Origin: Rhytidiadelphus loreus | Taxonomy: Eukaryota > Streptophyta > Bryopsida > Hypnales > Hylocomiaceae | Assembly: GCA_947034895.1 (NCBI GenBank) | Contig: OX344763.1 | Span: 27,651,025 to 27,715,024 of the forward strand | DNA length: 64,000 bases | Reading direction: 5' to 3' | Part shown: in pieces, positions 1-15,715 of the stretch | Numbering within the stretch: the stretch's first letter is position 1 | How the letters are laid out: each line of letters starts with the position of its first letter | Program-made: the position numbers and the translations under genes | The notes under the pieces: generated by a model | The model's database searches: none | The model's input: the letters and a program-made list of their open reading frames with translations, nothing else | What the model was told of the DNA's origin: nothing

Positions 1-1846
1 GGAAGTCTCCTATCACCCCTATTGCGGGAGAGGAGCCTTGATCGTGGATCGAAATTGCCCGGGCCCTTCCACTACAACCGTGCCAAAACAATATATGAAA
101 ATTTCATGAATTACAAATAACATGTAATTTTGTCTCTGAAAAATAAAAAACAAAAATTACATTCATCACATATATATTGAAAAATTGAATACGTGGTCAT
201 AGGCCCGTCTTTCAAGGTTTAGGGTGTACGTGGCCTGTCCGATGGACCGATGCACAGTAAGTTTTGTGAACTTGTGACTTGTGAGCATTTGCAACTCCCC
301 GCAATGACCGCACGGCACCGACCCACCCTACCGTACCGGCCCCGACCGGCAGTAAGAAAAATAAACGGAAGAAAAGAAAGATACGGTAAGTAGTACCGGT
401 AACCAATTATTATTTAGAAATAAAAATAATATATAAAGTGTCTGTTGGGGCTAGTCTTCATCCGAGGTTTTCGTGCCTCTAGACCCGCAAGGGTTTCTCA
501 TCCATCGCACAACGGTCCTCCCCTGCGTCCCAACGGTCCATCGGACAGTCCACGTCACGCCGCCAGCTCAGTCTCCCCCCACGTCCCCATTGGCCGAATT
601 CAAACCCGACCCCCACGCATTCCCATGTGTCACCTCCCCCCTCCCCGCTCCCGCCCGCCCCCGCCGAGACGCGAGCAAGCGTTGCGCTTGCAGCGTCTGA
701 CTGCCTGACTGGTGCAGCAGCTGCTGCAGTGTATTTTTAGCCTCCTCGTCGCGACGGAGGACCAGCATCGCGAAGGAGCAGCCGGGATTGCATCCGTTGC
801 CAGGTGATTTCGGAACGTCAGAAAAAAGGCCCCCAAAAGAAGGGAACGAATTGGCCCCGTCACTCTTCATTGGACACGAAAAGAAAAGGAAGGAAAATTC
901 GCAAGGGTGGTGTCCCAGCGAGGTGAAAGCCAGGCCTTGAATGCGCTCTGCTCACTTGCACTCTCCTGATGGTGCGAGAAAGCCAGCAGGTCCGTCAGTT
1001 TCATTTGACCAATTTCGGTGGGAGAACGGAACGTTACTTGGCCGTTTGTGGAGGACCCACATTGTGCGCCTTTGTCATGCACACCCCTACTGGGCATTGG
1101 CATTCGGTTAAGCTTTACCTTATGTAGCACCTGTGACGGTGTTGGAGTCAGCGCGGGAGCCAGGTTGAGGTTTCGTGTCTGAGAGATGAGTGAGAAGTAG
1201 CGAGAACGGAACATGGCGGGTTTGGTTAGGGTTTAGGTTGGTCTGTGGCGTGTAGGTTTCAACCCCGGACGTGCGATTGGTGTTGTTGGCTTTTTGATCG
1301 TTCTTGGGACACAGCGGAATTCTGTCTGTAGGGTTTGGGATTGAGTTGTGAGCCAGGTTAGCGGAATTGTGCTGCTGTGTGGGCTCTGGGGTTTGGGTGT
1401 GGAGTTCGTTTGTGAGTCCCAAGGATCTAGCTCAGCTTATTGTTGTATGGAGAGCTGGTCGTGGATGCCACGGAGGTCCACGAGAAGCGGGAACAATTTG
1501 GGCCTTGCATTGGTGCGCTTGATTTTGCAGCATGTCGCTGGCATTGCACGTTCTTATTGACCATGGATTGTCTTGGCGTCCATAGACAAGCGTAACCTCT
1601 TGAAATGAGCAATATACACCTGGGAAGTGGCAATGCTGGATTCTGCATCAATTAATCTGATTGCGTTCCTTGGAAAGGGAGTTTGGTGTTCCGGAATGTC
1701 GACAATGGTTGAGAGAAGAAAGTAAGTGACGAAGGAGTTTCAACTGCAGATTCGATGGACGGTGTATGCTTATGATGCTCAATCTCGGCTGACTTCATGT
1801 GCTCAACACTGCAACATTAAATTTTGGCCTCAAAGTTCCTGTGGAG
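1..1846. other. upstream region of the CDKD gene
   Basis: No protein-coding exon is convincing here. The first 450 bases are AT-rich; 450-900 is C-rich on the plus strand and holds only short open frames without recognisable protein character. The stretch 1100-1846 probably carries the promoter and 5' untranslated region of the kinase gene that starts at 1847. I could not place a TATA box or transcription start with confidence. Confidence 0.4.
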
Positions 1847-5335
<3,489 letters not shown>

Positions 5336-8192
5336 AGGTACCCTGTAACAATTTCCCAAACCCGTAATTACTACTACATGGTGTCGTTTGTATTTTTCAA
5401 GGCGACCCATAGAAACTCAGAAACAGAGGACATAGAGCGTTAAGTGCAATCACAAACGCTCTATGCAGTAGAGCCCGGTTCAGGCTCAAGTGAATAAGGG
5501 TGATTAGTGCACAGGTCTCAAATATCAGAGACTTTGTAATGAGTTGCATCAGGAGTCTTGAAAATTGCATAGTGTACAGTTTTAGGCGATGGCTGGAAAA
5601 GCTAAGCGACATGCACAGCCATGGACAGGCTCCCCATGGTTCACTGCAGTATGGAAAGCATTGATTTATTTACTATTGGGCAGAAAGCTCAATATGCATA
5701 TTGCAAATTTGTCAGAAAGGTGCATCGTCCCTGCGAGTGTGTAGAGTTTGTTGGTATGTGAGTACATTCACTTCTAGTGTTTCTCCTGATACATGCTTGC
5801 CTCTTCTCACTATGTTCCAAATTATGGATGATGATTCGGATTGATGTTAAATTCTGGTGCTACAACGTCAAAGATACACCCCATAGCGTGAATTTTCAGT
5901 TGCTGGCACAGAACGGCAGTGAGGTTGGACTCTTCTGCGGTGAAGAGTGCTGCTTCTATGATTGCCACTGAGAATTCCTTTCTGCTAATTGTATAAGGAA
6001 CTGTTACTCAAATTTTGAATTCACGGTCACGTCTGCATGTCATCTAAGGTATGATGTAAATTATAAATTAATTTCATTGGATCTACTGGACAATTGAATG
6101 AGGATTCCAATGCACTTTAGCATGCATTATTTGCACTACACACGATGAATATGTAAATTTATAGTAATTGTCACTATGTGTATCCCAAATCAACACCATG
6201 ATTTTCATTTTTTTTGCAACAGATGGACCAACACCATGATTTCATAGACTCTCATGTTTTGATTGTGTACATCTAGTGTAATCAATATATAGGTTTTTGT
6301 TAAGCTTTTTGGTTCAAATGTAGAATTTGCATTTTGGACAGTGTTGATTATGGGTGTACATACCTCATATGCTTATTGTACAAGTTGAGCTATTCATTTG
6401 TACAAAGTTAAATCTAGAATATAGTACAGATTAAACTTCTAAAGAACGAAGACATTTTGAGTTTCTTGGGATTTGGTCTAAATTAAACTAAAAATCAAAG
6501 TTTTAATCAATTGTATCAAATTTTTTGGATTGAGACCTTTCTAAACTGGACATGTTGTGTATCACTTTAGAAAAGAATATAGAACAGGATGGAAAGACTA
6601 TAATGTTCGGTTACCAGAAGGGTAAAATCTGAAAGTGAATTGAAGTTTTTCAATCTTCTTCACATGTCAAATATGAAATTCAAAAGACAGATGTATATAA
6701 CCACAATCAATTTACAAACTTCCCAAAATCTACTCTATAATATTTTTGAATAAATTTCTAATGTGATTTTCCATGAAGATATAGTGCATTTGACACTCAT
6801 TTCTAAGAGCCTTTCACACTAGATAATCAAGATTTGCAATGGATCCCCATACATAAATCTTGAATAAAGAAATTATAAACTTTCATTTTTATAATCAGAA
6901 TTTGATGTTGAAAATAGACTTTTAATTGTATTCACCTAAAAAAATAATAAAAATTGTAATTTAAAAAAAATTATTTAACCTCAAAGTTTTTTCAACACCA
7001 AAATGTTGTGCCTTGGGCAATTAATGGTTGACATTGGTCATATATATATAATTTAGAAAAATTTCTTGCAATTATCCACGCACTTATCCAAATCTCATTT
7101 TGTCATTCTACAAACATCTATTCTTTAGAGGGTTAAGTTCATTATTGATAGTTTTTTCCCATGGAATTATAATCTTCAAAAAAATTAGAAACTGGAAGAG
7201 AATAGTGATATTAGAAGGTCAATGATATATTTTTGTACCTTGAAGGTTTATATATATGTCATATATATATATATAAAAGTGATTCCAAGAAAAACTTGTT
7301 GATTTAGTTGCATTTTTCAAGTATTTGTTTTTCAAATATTTCCTAACGCTGCAAACATTGAAAAACAAATACTTGAAAGTAAAATAAAATATGGATATTC
7401 AATAGAACTTACATCAATAAAGATTTTAAGACTAAGAAAAATATATTCCTAAAGTTATTCACAAAATTGAATGAAGTTAAATTTCAAGAAAAAGGAAACT
7501 TTCATGTTCAAATTACTAGAAAATAGTCAAACATTTAAAAAACTTTAACAAAAATTGACCATTTAAAAAAAATGGAGAAAGATTTTCACTCAAATATTGT
7601 GAAAGAGTGTTCTAAATCATGTCTAAAAATCTACACATAGGAGCTTCCTTTGCACCTATGAAATTTTCTATTTTCAAATTCTCCTTTCATTGTAGCCTTA
7701 TAGTAATATATTTCAAGAAATGCACCGTAGGCTAGAATGATAATTTTGGATATTCAAAAGTCTTGTAAACCTTAAAAATTTAAAGCGCAACAAATCAACA
7801 AAATTATTTTTAAAACACTAAATGATATTTTAGAATCTTCAAATTCAATACCTACAACCAAAGAAGTGGTATGAATTTTTTTTCAAATTTTAAATCTTTT
7901 TAAAAAGTCATAAAAAGTTGTTAGTTTTTAACCAATTTGTGTTAAAATCTCTCTAGAAGTTTGAGGTAGACCAGTTTTCTAAGCACCTAGTTTTTTGTAT
8001 AATCCCTCTTGGATTTACACCAAGACAATAATTACAAGATCATTGTACTTTAGTTGTAGTGAGAACCACCCTTTATACTAGTTTGAAGGCCTTGTCAATT
8101 CATAGGATACAAAACCTCTCTTCTATGTAATTATATAAACTACTACAAATATAACTCTCAATGTTTTTGTCATGCTAGCACTAGAAGAACAC
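5336..8192. other. 3' flank of CDKD and AT-rich gene-free DNA
   Basis: The first few hundred bases probably contain the kinase 3' untranslated region. From about 6000 the DNA is strongly AT-rich with many A and T runs, short TA stretches near 7220-7275, and no reading frame above 64 codons. I see no gene, RNA or clear element boundary. Confidence 0.5.
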
Positions 8193-8289
8193 TGTAACAT
8201 CTTCATGTGTTTATGTCAACAATGACATCCAATGTAACAGTATGCTACATTGGATGTCATTGTTGACATAAACACATGAAGATGTTACA
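8193..8289. repeat. perfect 44-bp inverted repeat (hairpin)
   Basis: Arms at 8193-8236 and 8246-8289 are perfect reverse complements, separated by a 9-base loop. They read through ATGTCAACAATGACATCC on the left arm. A transcript would fold into a 44-bp perfect duplex. It could be a fold-back element or a source of small RNAs. I see no clear target-site duplication. Confidence 0.85.
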
Positions 8290-8415
8290 TTGGATGCGCA
8301 AAAAAATCCATCAACTTTGACGCAAGAACATCCAATTAAACAAGGCTTCCTACTAGTGTAGGTTGACAATGCAATGCAATGCTTTTATCACTTAGAAACA
8401 TATCACTTAGAAAAT

Positions 8416-8560
8416 TCACCATTTTCACATGTCACTTAGAAGATTCATATCACTTAAAAAATTAATTTTTTCATAAATTATTTCTAAGTGATTAATTGTT
8501 TTTAATTTGTTCTCTACAAATATAGGTGCTCATACAAACCATTATATGTGAAAATGGTGA
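8416..8560. repeat. imperfect fold-back around a 15-bp inverted repeat
   Basis: TCACCATTTTCACAT at 8416-8430 is matched by its exact reverse complement at 8546-8560. Further partly matching words (CACTTAGAA on the left, TTCTAAGTG on the right) lie between them. This resembles a decayed fold-back MITE. Confidence 0.5.
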
Positions 8561-11214
8561 TTTCTTCTACTATTTTAGGGCATTTTGTATAGCTTCAAAA
8601 ATAATAAAAAATAAAAAATAGATTTAAAAAGCAATGTAAATATTCAAAAGTAAAAACTTTCTTTTTATAGACTCTAAATTAAATTTTGTAATTTAGATGC
8701 CCATATAATTTTAGTTCAATAAAGTTATAAGCCATTAAAAAAATGTATTTGAATATTGGTATTTGAAATTTATTTTTGTATAACTTCTAAGTTTCTAAAT
8801 GAAATGGGTAAGTGTTTGTGTATTAGCTTTTGCTCTATCATTGTTATGGTATTTTATGGACATTTATTGTACCATTTGCAAGATTTTTCTTTCTTAAGCA
8901 TGATCTGCCAAGCCTCACTCTATAATTTTGTCTTTTAGCTTGCTTATAACAACGGATATTTCAATCATTTGAAGCTCAAATCCAATTTTTTATTGTGTAT
9001 TTCATGTCACTTTTTATTTTCTTCTTATAACAATACTCTCAAGTTCAAATTCCACACCCATCAAAAGTGAGTAGATAGTATATTTGGCAAGCCATTTTAT
9101 AGTGTGGATTGAAGATGCTCAAATGAATGGTTCCCTTTGTCACCAAAAAATCTTGAAAGAAAAGGAAAGAGGAAAACTGTTCAATCATCTCTTAGGGAAG
9201 TGTCATACTTTACAATTTAGATTTTTTAGTCTATTTGACTCTTGTTGTGTAAATAGAACTACCAACTTGCTCCATTGCCAAGTCAATTAGAATTGTAGAT
9301 ATTACATGAGAATTGAAATGTTGGATTTATGGGATTTAAAAGAGTCAAGTTGCTAGGATTTGAAGAGTGTCAAATAGACTTTGCAACTTTTAATTGAAGG
9401 GTTGTCTTCACAATTTTGGGACTATATGTCCAAAGGTCTATAAGCCATTTTCTTCAATTCATACAGGTGGTATGGCTCATTGAAAACTTGTGCTTATTCT
9501 TGTGAATATATTTGTAGCATTTGAAATTGCAATTTGGCTGTGAAAGTCGATCTTGTGAAGTGATTGTCTAATTGGTGTGAGTTGTTGTGTATGCAAATTT
9601 ATTGTGTGAAGCTATTGTCCAATTGATTGTAAGCTACGGCTTGTGATTGGAGTGTGTGAGCTTTATCAAGTTGACTATGATTAATCGTGTGGAATTTGTG
9701 CAATTTTGTTAAGTTGTAAAGTTTGCTTGAGCTTGGTGTACTCGATGACAACTAAATTTGCTACTAAGTGTGATGAATTGGCAAATTATTTAGTACATCA
9801 AATTGCCAAGAGTCATCCTATTGTGATTGTGCTTGAAGTGTTTGTCTAGTCGATTGGGAGATTCAACCTATGTGGAGGCATTACGACTAAAGCAAATTGA
9901 TTAAGCAAATAGCACCATTGGAGAATTTATAGTGTTGATTATTTGATGAATAAAGTTCTAATGTGTTTGAGAATGATTGACTCTACTCGACTAGATCTGT
10001 ATGTAAGTGCATGAGTTAGTAAGTGATGTTAATGCTTGATATAAAAATTTGGTCTATTTGATTGGAAAAAGTTCTATGAACTTTGTGTGTTAGAAATCAT
10101 TGGATGGCATCAATCAAATGGATTGTAATTGTTTTTGTTTGAGTGTTGTGAGATTGAACATCTATTGGGAATCATAAATTGCACATGTTGGAATAGTAAT
10201 GGTCGAATTGGTTATGGAAAAACTTGCTGGGATACAATTGGAACATGGTCAAGATGACATCATTGGAGTATGTTGTCGCAATTTGAGATAAGTGATTAAG
10301 TCTAGTTACAATGAATTTGTATTGTCAAATTGATTTTGATTAAGTTGTGAGTCCAAATATGGTGAAGGGATTAGAGGATTGTACCAATGAGTGTTTGAGA
10401 ATTGTGACTGTCTAGTAGCTTAGGTTTGGTAACATTTGAGAATTTACAGTAGTGGTCAAATTGATTAATAATGCTCATGTGGAACTAATGAAACTTGTGT
10501 TTGAGTCAATTTGACATGTATTCATAGTTAAGGTTGCAACGAGGAAATCAAATTGCATTGGAATCAGTGTTTGCTATAAGATCAAAGTATTTATGATCGA
10601 ATGGTTTTGATTCTATTCAGGATTAACAATCGAACCACATTGTAGCACTTAGACAACACATTGTAGCATTTCTAATTTAGATGAAGAATGTAGAATTCCT
10701 ATTGACCTCGCTTTGAGTGCCAGATTACAAGACTTTGAGGATGTGAATGTTAATTTTACAAGAAAACCTAGTTTCATTAACTAGTAAACTTTGAATTTTG
10801 TCAGAAAAAAGAGATTGAGACAATTGCTCTCAAAGTCTTCAACAACTGAGGCTGATAATATGGCAAACAAATCTTGGAACATGTCATAAACAACCGGAAT
10901 TTGGGAGGTTAACCCAGTGAAGTTCTTGACAAACATCTTGATTAAGAAGAGAGGTGGACTCCCGTCGTCTCTGTCAAAGTTACTCATTTTAAATGTCCAT
11001 GTAACTCTTTTGGACGGTAGTTTGATTAGTGTCGGGAACCCAAATAGTAGAATCCGTTTGAGTGCAAAAACAAAGTTGAAAAGAGTAGTCTTTAGACTCT
11101 AGATGAAACCATTTCTATTTCACTATTTTGTGCACTTTATAGTTGCATTTTGGAATAGCATGGATGATTTCTACGTCTTGGACATTGTCTCCAACATGCT
11201 GGCCTTGTTGAAAG
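8561..11214. other. gene-free AT-rich DNA
   Basis: No coding region is supported. Between about 9450 and 10620 the sequence is unusually rich in variants of the words AATTGATT and AATTGGT, which gives it a degenerate, satellite-like texture without a fixed period. Open frames here are short and have no recognisable protein features. Confidence 0.4.
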
Positions 11215-11511
11215 TTGACTCACATCCAGGTCCCCTATTTTTCTTGGTCTAGTGAATCTGCTAAGGTAGTTGAGGTCCACAATCTTGATCCAACAACAAG
11301 GGGGAAGAACTTGAGCGTAGTGTATGCGGGTTGGTCTACCTTCACTACAACAAACACCTTCATAGTAGATTGTAAGATCAATAAGGTAGCATGCAATCCT
11401 AATGCAAACGTCCTAATCACTATTCCATTCTATGTGAAGTGGCTTCGCACTTTTGCTGACGACAAAGAGTACCTCAAGTGGTACTTGTGGCCACTGTTAG
11501 AGGCGCTGTAG
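11215..11511 (+). pseudogene. decayed transposon-like coding fragment
   Basis: An open stretch of about 98 codons has protein-like composition (for example VKWLRTFADDKEYLKWY). The same frame continues past a stop at 11509 with further plausible peptide (YAFRSKYLQIVNKS, GQPYEFMDILEG) broken by another stop, to about 11640. I do not recognise the family. Its position in a repeat desert and the in-frame stops suggest a relic of a transposon gene. Confidence 0.35.
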
Positions 11512-12378
11512 AAATCCCATGACATCTATGCCTTTCGATCAAAGTACCTCCAAATTGTAAACAAATCCTAGGCACAAATGCTACAGAAACGCAGAAGCGG
11601 TCAGCCATATGAATTTATGGACATTCTAGAAGGTGAGAGACAATGCACTTCTTGTATTGCACTAGAAACTAGTCCCCTCACCTTCAGTGCATTATGATAT
11701 CTAACTGGTCTCACTTCTGTATGCAGGGCCGGACGTGGAAGCGGGACACGAGGAATAAGACAGTATCTGTGATGGAGAAGAAATGTGATGGGTCATCAAA
11801 TAAAGTGCGGTTATGATTACCCACCCCATTTTTTTGGACATTAGTGTTGCCAAACTTATTTATTGGTTGTTGCAAAGTCAGTGTAGTGTCCCATTCAAGT
11901 TATTTGCGTGTAGAAGTCAACATTGAGTCACGGATGGGTCATGTAATAGTTGCGCAACAGAGATGGTGTAAAGACTTCAGGGTCTTCCTTTAATTTTTAT
12001 GTAGTGTCCATATTATCCATGTGAAGTAGAAAAAAAAATTGAGACGGTTAGTATACGTGTGTTTGGAATAACAAAGTAGGAGTCGTTTTGTATCACAAAC
12101 CATATAGGTGGACGTAGGAACAACACGTCTACAGGACTGCATTTGTCCTCCACATCCATACCGTACATAGTTCACTGTATGGAAGTCATAGGAACTCCGT
12201 AATACAAGTAGGGTCTACATTAGGGGCTCCCAAATAGTTATGAACATAGATCGTTTGATGGATCTGCATTAGGGGCTCCCAAAAAGTCACCCTGAAGTCA
12301 TAGCGAAGTGAGTCAATTGTCTAGAACATCAACAATGCATCTTCAGAGGTTGTTGTTGGAAAAGCAAGTCCCTAATTT
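11512..12378. other. gene-free stretch, possible transposon interior
   Basis: No intact coding region. The sequence is less AT-rich than its surroundings and lies between two coding relics on the same strand, so it may be the interior of one decayed element. The 14-base phrase TAGGGGCTCCCAAA occurs twice, at about 12221 and 12270. Confidence 0.3.
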
Positions 12379-12660
12379 TTGTGCACGCTGCAGTTTAATG
12401 TTGGCAACAAAGTTCTTCTCATGAACCCCCAATGCATGCGGCAAAAAATTGCATCATGCACCATTATAGGACTCCTAGGTTTGTCGAAGTTTCACTTCTG
12501 GGAAATCCTGCCATCGTGGGTGAAGGTTGACGTCCATAACATTCTCCAGGTTGGTGTTCAGTTCATGTACCCCTACAAAGTCGGAAACATGAATTTGATT
12601 AAAGATTCACATAGGTCCTCTACTATATGGGACTCCAAGTATGTAAAACATGCCACTTGA
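12379..12660 (+). pseudogene. possible C-terminal piece of a plant transposon protein
   Basis: The frame encodes about 93 residues including VGNKVLLMNPQ, FHFWEILPSWVKVDVHNI and STIWDSKYVKHAT. This arrangement recalls the C-terminal part of plant En/Spm-associated proteins, but the match is from memory of style rather than alignment. After a stop the frame continues as YVERLAQL. A CACTA-type terminus lies downstream at 13746, which supports an En/Spm-like origin. Confidence 0.35.
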
Positions 12661-13174
12661 TATGTAGAAAGGCTTGCACAATTGTGAAAGGTTGATAGGG
12701 AGTACATCCATTGTTCTAGTTTGTAAGACTATGCCAGGATGTTGTATGCGTACAATTTGTGACTATAGACGGCTCTTTCTTCTTGAAATGCCACTCGTTT
12801 CAGATTTTCTTTTTCCTTCATTGAATGTTGTTAGTCAATGTTGTCTGATGTAAAAGTGGCATGTGGATTGCAATTGTGCTTTTCTAAATGCAAGCTTTAT
12901 GTTATCTACAAGAGAGTTGTAGAAGCATCACCCATAATTTTGTGCATGACTCCATAGGTATTCTCTAATCCATTGTAGACTGTAGACCATCAGTCTTGCT
13001 AAGCATAGTGAACTTCACATCAGGTCTATCACAACTTTTGTGCAACTATGTCAGAACTAGTTCACGACTGTGCTAGAACGTCTGCCCAACTATATCACAA
13101 CTTTGGTACAATTGTAACACAATAGCTACATGATTGTATCACAACTTATGAACGACTCAAGTGTAGCTTCTCAC

Positions 13175-13480
13175 ATGGATGTCTACATCAAATGTGTCAT
13201 GGATCCTCCATAACTCTTCAGCATGACTCCCATGTGACTTTAAAATGACTTCAGAATGATTAGAGATGTGGATGTCCACGTCAGATTTAAGATGGGTCCG
13301 TTGTGACTTTAAAATGATTTTAGAATGACTAGAGACATGGATGTCCACGTCAAATTTAAGATGGGTCCGCCGTGACTTTAAAATGTCTACAAAATGACTT
13401 GAGACGTAGATGTCCACGTCAAATTTAAGATGGGTCCGTCATGACTTTAAAATGACTAGAGACGTGGAAGTCCACCTCGG
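13175..13480. repeat. tandem repeat of about 69 bp, 3-4 copies
   Basis: The phrase GATGTCCACGTCA recurs at about 13271, 13340, 13409 and, diverged, 13467, each followed by RATTTAAGATGGGTCC and ACTTTAAAATGA. A more diverged first copy begins near 13175. AATGACT words inside the unit resemble the subterminal repeats of the CACTA-type ends in this window, so this is probably the subterminal region of a CACTA element. Confidence 0.7.
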
Positions 13481-13639
13481 ATTAAATCCCCAATCACCTT
13501 CTACATGGCAACTCCATAGCCATTTTCTTACGCCCACATTTCTTTATCCCCTAAGATCGCCAATTTCTCATCCATATCTACATCCAAGTCCAAAATGGAT
13601 GGTGATAATACAGCCGCAATCATTCTTAAACGTAACTTG

Positions 13640-13746
13640 TCTACAATGACTACAGGACTCCAAAGTCATTTTTAAGTCAAACATGTCCGAAATGACTGTT
13701 GAGTAGTCATTGTTTGAAGTCATATATGTCCTCATTTTTTGTAGTG
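13640..13746. mobile_element. terminus of a CACTA-type element
   Basis: Read from the outside in on the minus strand, the end is CACTACAAAAAATGAGGACA followed by repeated AATGACT words. It matches the ends of the complete MITEs at 14934 and 47028. The opposite end was not found with confidence; the coding relics at 11215 and 12379 and the 69-bp repeats may be its interior. Confidence 0.55.
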
Positions 13747-14278
13747 CTTGTTTTAAGAAACCCTTTGCTTCTGTAGTTTCATAGAAGATAACTACGCATT
13801 TGTCAAAAAATGCTTGAGCACTAATGTCAAGGGCGTCTTCAAAGACAAACTCAAATTGCTTGATATGAGTATCCATATCCAGTTTTGCATTAAGAGCAGC
13901 GTACCCTCTAGCATAGATGTCCAGTTGTTTCTTCATAAACTCCACACTCTCCTCCAACTCTGCAATTACATTTCTTCCAACCTCCATCTCGAGATATGTA
14001 GAGGTTTGGCTACAAAATTGTGTCTCATTGGCTTCTAGCGTATACAAAGTAGTCTCAATATTCCTAAACAAAGCCAATGTAATCTCAGCACCAGTTGCCT
14101 TTTGCACAGTACTTTGACCTTTTGCAAATCTTCCAATCCAATGCCTCTTCACCAATCCACCTTCTCTCTTTACAATAGTCTTGAAATCTATTTCACTATT
14201 CACCTTTTGCTTTTTTGGAGTGAGAACCTCTTTGCCATCCTTGCTAGATACTTCTCCTTCCAACTGTGAGCCAAACAA
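13747..14278 (-). pseudogene. unrecognised coiled-coil-like ORF cut by a CACTA end
   Basis: From an ATG at 14278 the minus strand is open for about 177 codons before reaching the transposon terminus at 13746; the open frame then runs on through transposon DNA to 13568. The peptide has a basic start (TPKKQKVNSEIDFK), a helical, charged middle (NVIAELEESVEFMKKQLDIYARGY) and an acidic part near DMDTHIKQFEFVFED. I do not recognise it. The element appears to have removed or replaced its natural C-terminus. It may be a transposon accessory gene rather than a host gene. Confidence 0.4.
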
Positions 14279-14783
14279 AAATGTGACGGATAATCAAATT
14301 GATAAAATTCAAAGTTACATGAATGTAAAATCTAATCACAATTTAAGACAAAAGTACTAAACCTAGATTGAAACAATAACTAAAAGCAAAGTTGCAAGCA
14401 AGTAGAAATCTTGCTACCTAGATTTCAACGTGTCAAAGAAGAGCCGATGTTCTTTCCTGGCCTGTCTCGATGATTCTAAGCTCTAAACTAATTCCTCAAC
14501 AAGCTCTACCTCATGGATTTGCTTGCAGTTTATAGGTCTAATCAACAAGCTCACTTATGCAACTCCGTAAATACTACTTCACAACAATCAAAAACACCAC
14601 TTCATGACGGACACGAAGAAAGCTGAACAACAAAAGTGGAGAACTAGATGTTGAACATCTACACATATTGTATGTTGAGACTTAACCCTTAATCCTAAAA
14701 TGCCGGAGCCTATGACCATGTGTTCAAACTTCAAAATCACTAGAATGCCCTATGTCCTTGCCACAATGAAAAAAAGTAATTTT

Positions 14784-15575
14784 CTAATTTTTTTTACTAA
14801 TAATTTTTTTGAAATTCAATAACTTTCACACTATAGATCCAAACGCCATGAAACAAAGCCCATGCACCCCTCCTTGTCAAGGGTTTTTTGATGGTACCAA
14901 GCAAGCCATTATTGCAATTAAAAAAATAATTAACACTACAAGAAAATGGGAGTATAAATGACTTGTTCACAATGACTGCATCAACAACAATGACTACAAA
15001 TTAGTCATTTTGAAGTCACTTTGAAGTCATTATTGTCGGTGCAGTCATTGTGGACAAGTCATTTATGTCCCCATTTTCTTATAGTGTAACTAGTTTTTTA
15101 ACCCATAAATACTTTGAAATTCAATAATTTTTCTACTGTAGGTCGGAATGCCACAAAACCAAGACCATGCACCTCTTTGCCAAAGGCTTTTCAATGATAC
15201 CAAACAAGCCATTAATGCAATCAAAAAAATAATTTTCTATTTTTTAACCCATAAATACTTTGAAATTCAATAACTTTTCCACCATAGGTTAGAACACCAT
15301 GAAACCAAGCCCATGCACCCCTTCTTGCCAAGGGCTTTCCGATGGTACTAAGCAAGCCATTATTGCCATCAAGAAAGTAATTTTTTAATTTTTTAACCCA
15401 TAAATACTTTGAAATTCAATAACTTTTCCACCGTAGGTTGGAATGCCACAAAACCAAGCCCAAGCACACCTCCTTGCCAAGGGCTTTCCGATGGTACCAA
15501 GAAATCCATTATTGCAATCAAATAAATAATTTTCTAATTTTTTAACCCATAAATACTTTGAAATTCAATAACTTT
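14784..15575. repeat. 149-bp tandem repeat, about 5 units, with a MITE inserted
   Basis: The word GAAATTCAATAA begins units at 14811, 15116, 15262, 15411 and 15560. The spacings are 305, 146, 149 and 149. The first spacing equals one 149-bp unit plus the 153-bp MITE at 14934 and its 3-bp target duplication. Units share CCATGCACCCCTCCTTGCC and GGCTTTCCGATGGTACCAAG-like text. One isolated unit occurs at about 52290-52430. Confidence 0.85.
14934..15086. mobile_element. 153-bp CACTA-type MITE
   Basis: The element begins CACTACAAGAAAATGGG and ends with the inverted CCCATTTTCTTATAGTG. It is flanked by TAA on both sides (14931-14933 and 15087-15089), the 3-bp duplication expected for CACTA elements. 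Interior AATGACT words form a partly palindromic structure. It carries no coding capacity and interrupts a 149-bp tandem repeat. The copy at 47028 has exactly the same length. Confidence 0.9.
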
Positions 15576-15596
15576 TCTTCTTACATTGGAAGAGTC

Positions 15597-15715
15597 ACTC
15601 CCGGGTGCCACTCCCAGATGTTCACTCTTAGGTACTCACTCCTGGGTGCCACTCCCGGGTGCCACTCCCAGATGTTCACTGTTGGGTACTCACTCCCAGG
15701 TGCCACTCCCGGGAT
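15597..15715. repeat. 54-bp GC-rich tandem repeat
   Basis: GCCACTCCCAGATGTTCACT occurs at 15607 and 15661, a 54-bp period, and the unit itself contains smaller repeats of GGTGCCACTCCC. The composition is far richer in G and C than its flanks. Similar words appear near 18890 (CCGGGTGCTACTCC), so the sequence may be dispersed. Confidence 0.7.

Noticed and set aside
445..870. Several overlapping open frames of 75-100 codons upstream of CDKD
   Set aside because: They overlap on both strands in C-rich DNA, are proline/arginine-rich by composition only, and show no protein features.
13157..13417. Minus-strand 86-codon frame with repeated DVDIHVSSH
   Set aside because: It is the translation of the 69-bp tandem repeat, not an independent gene.
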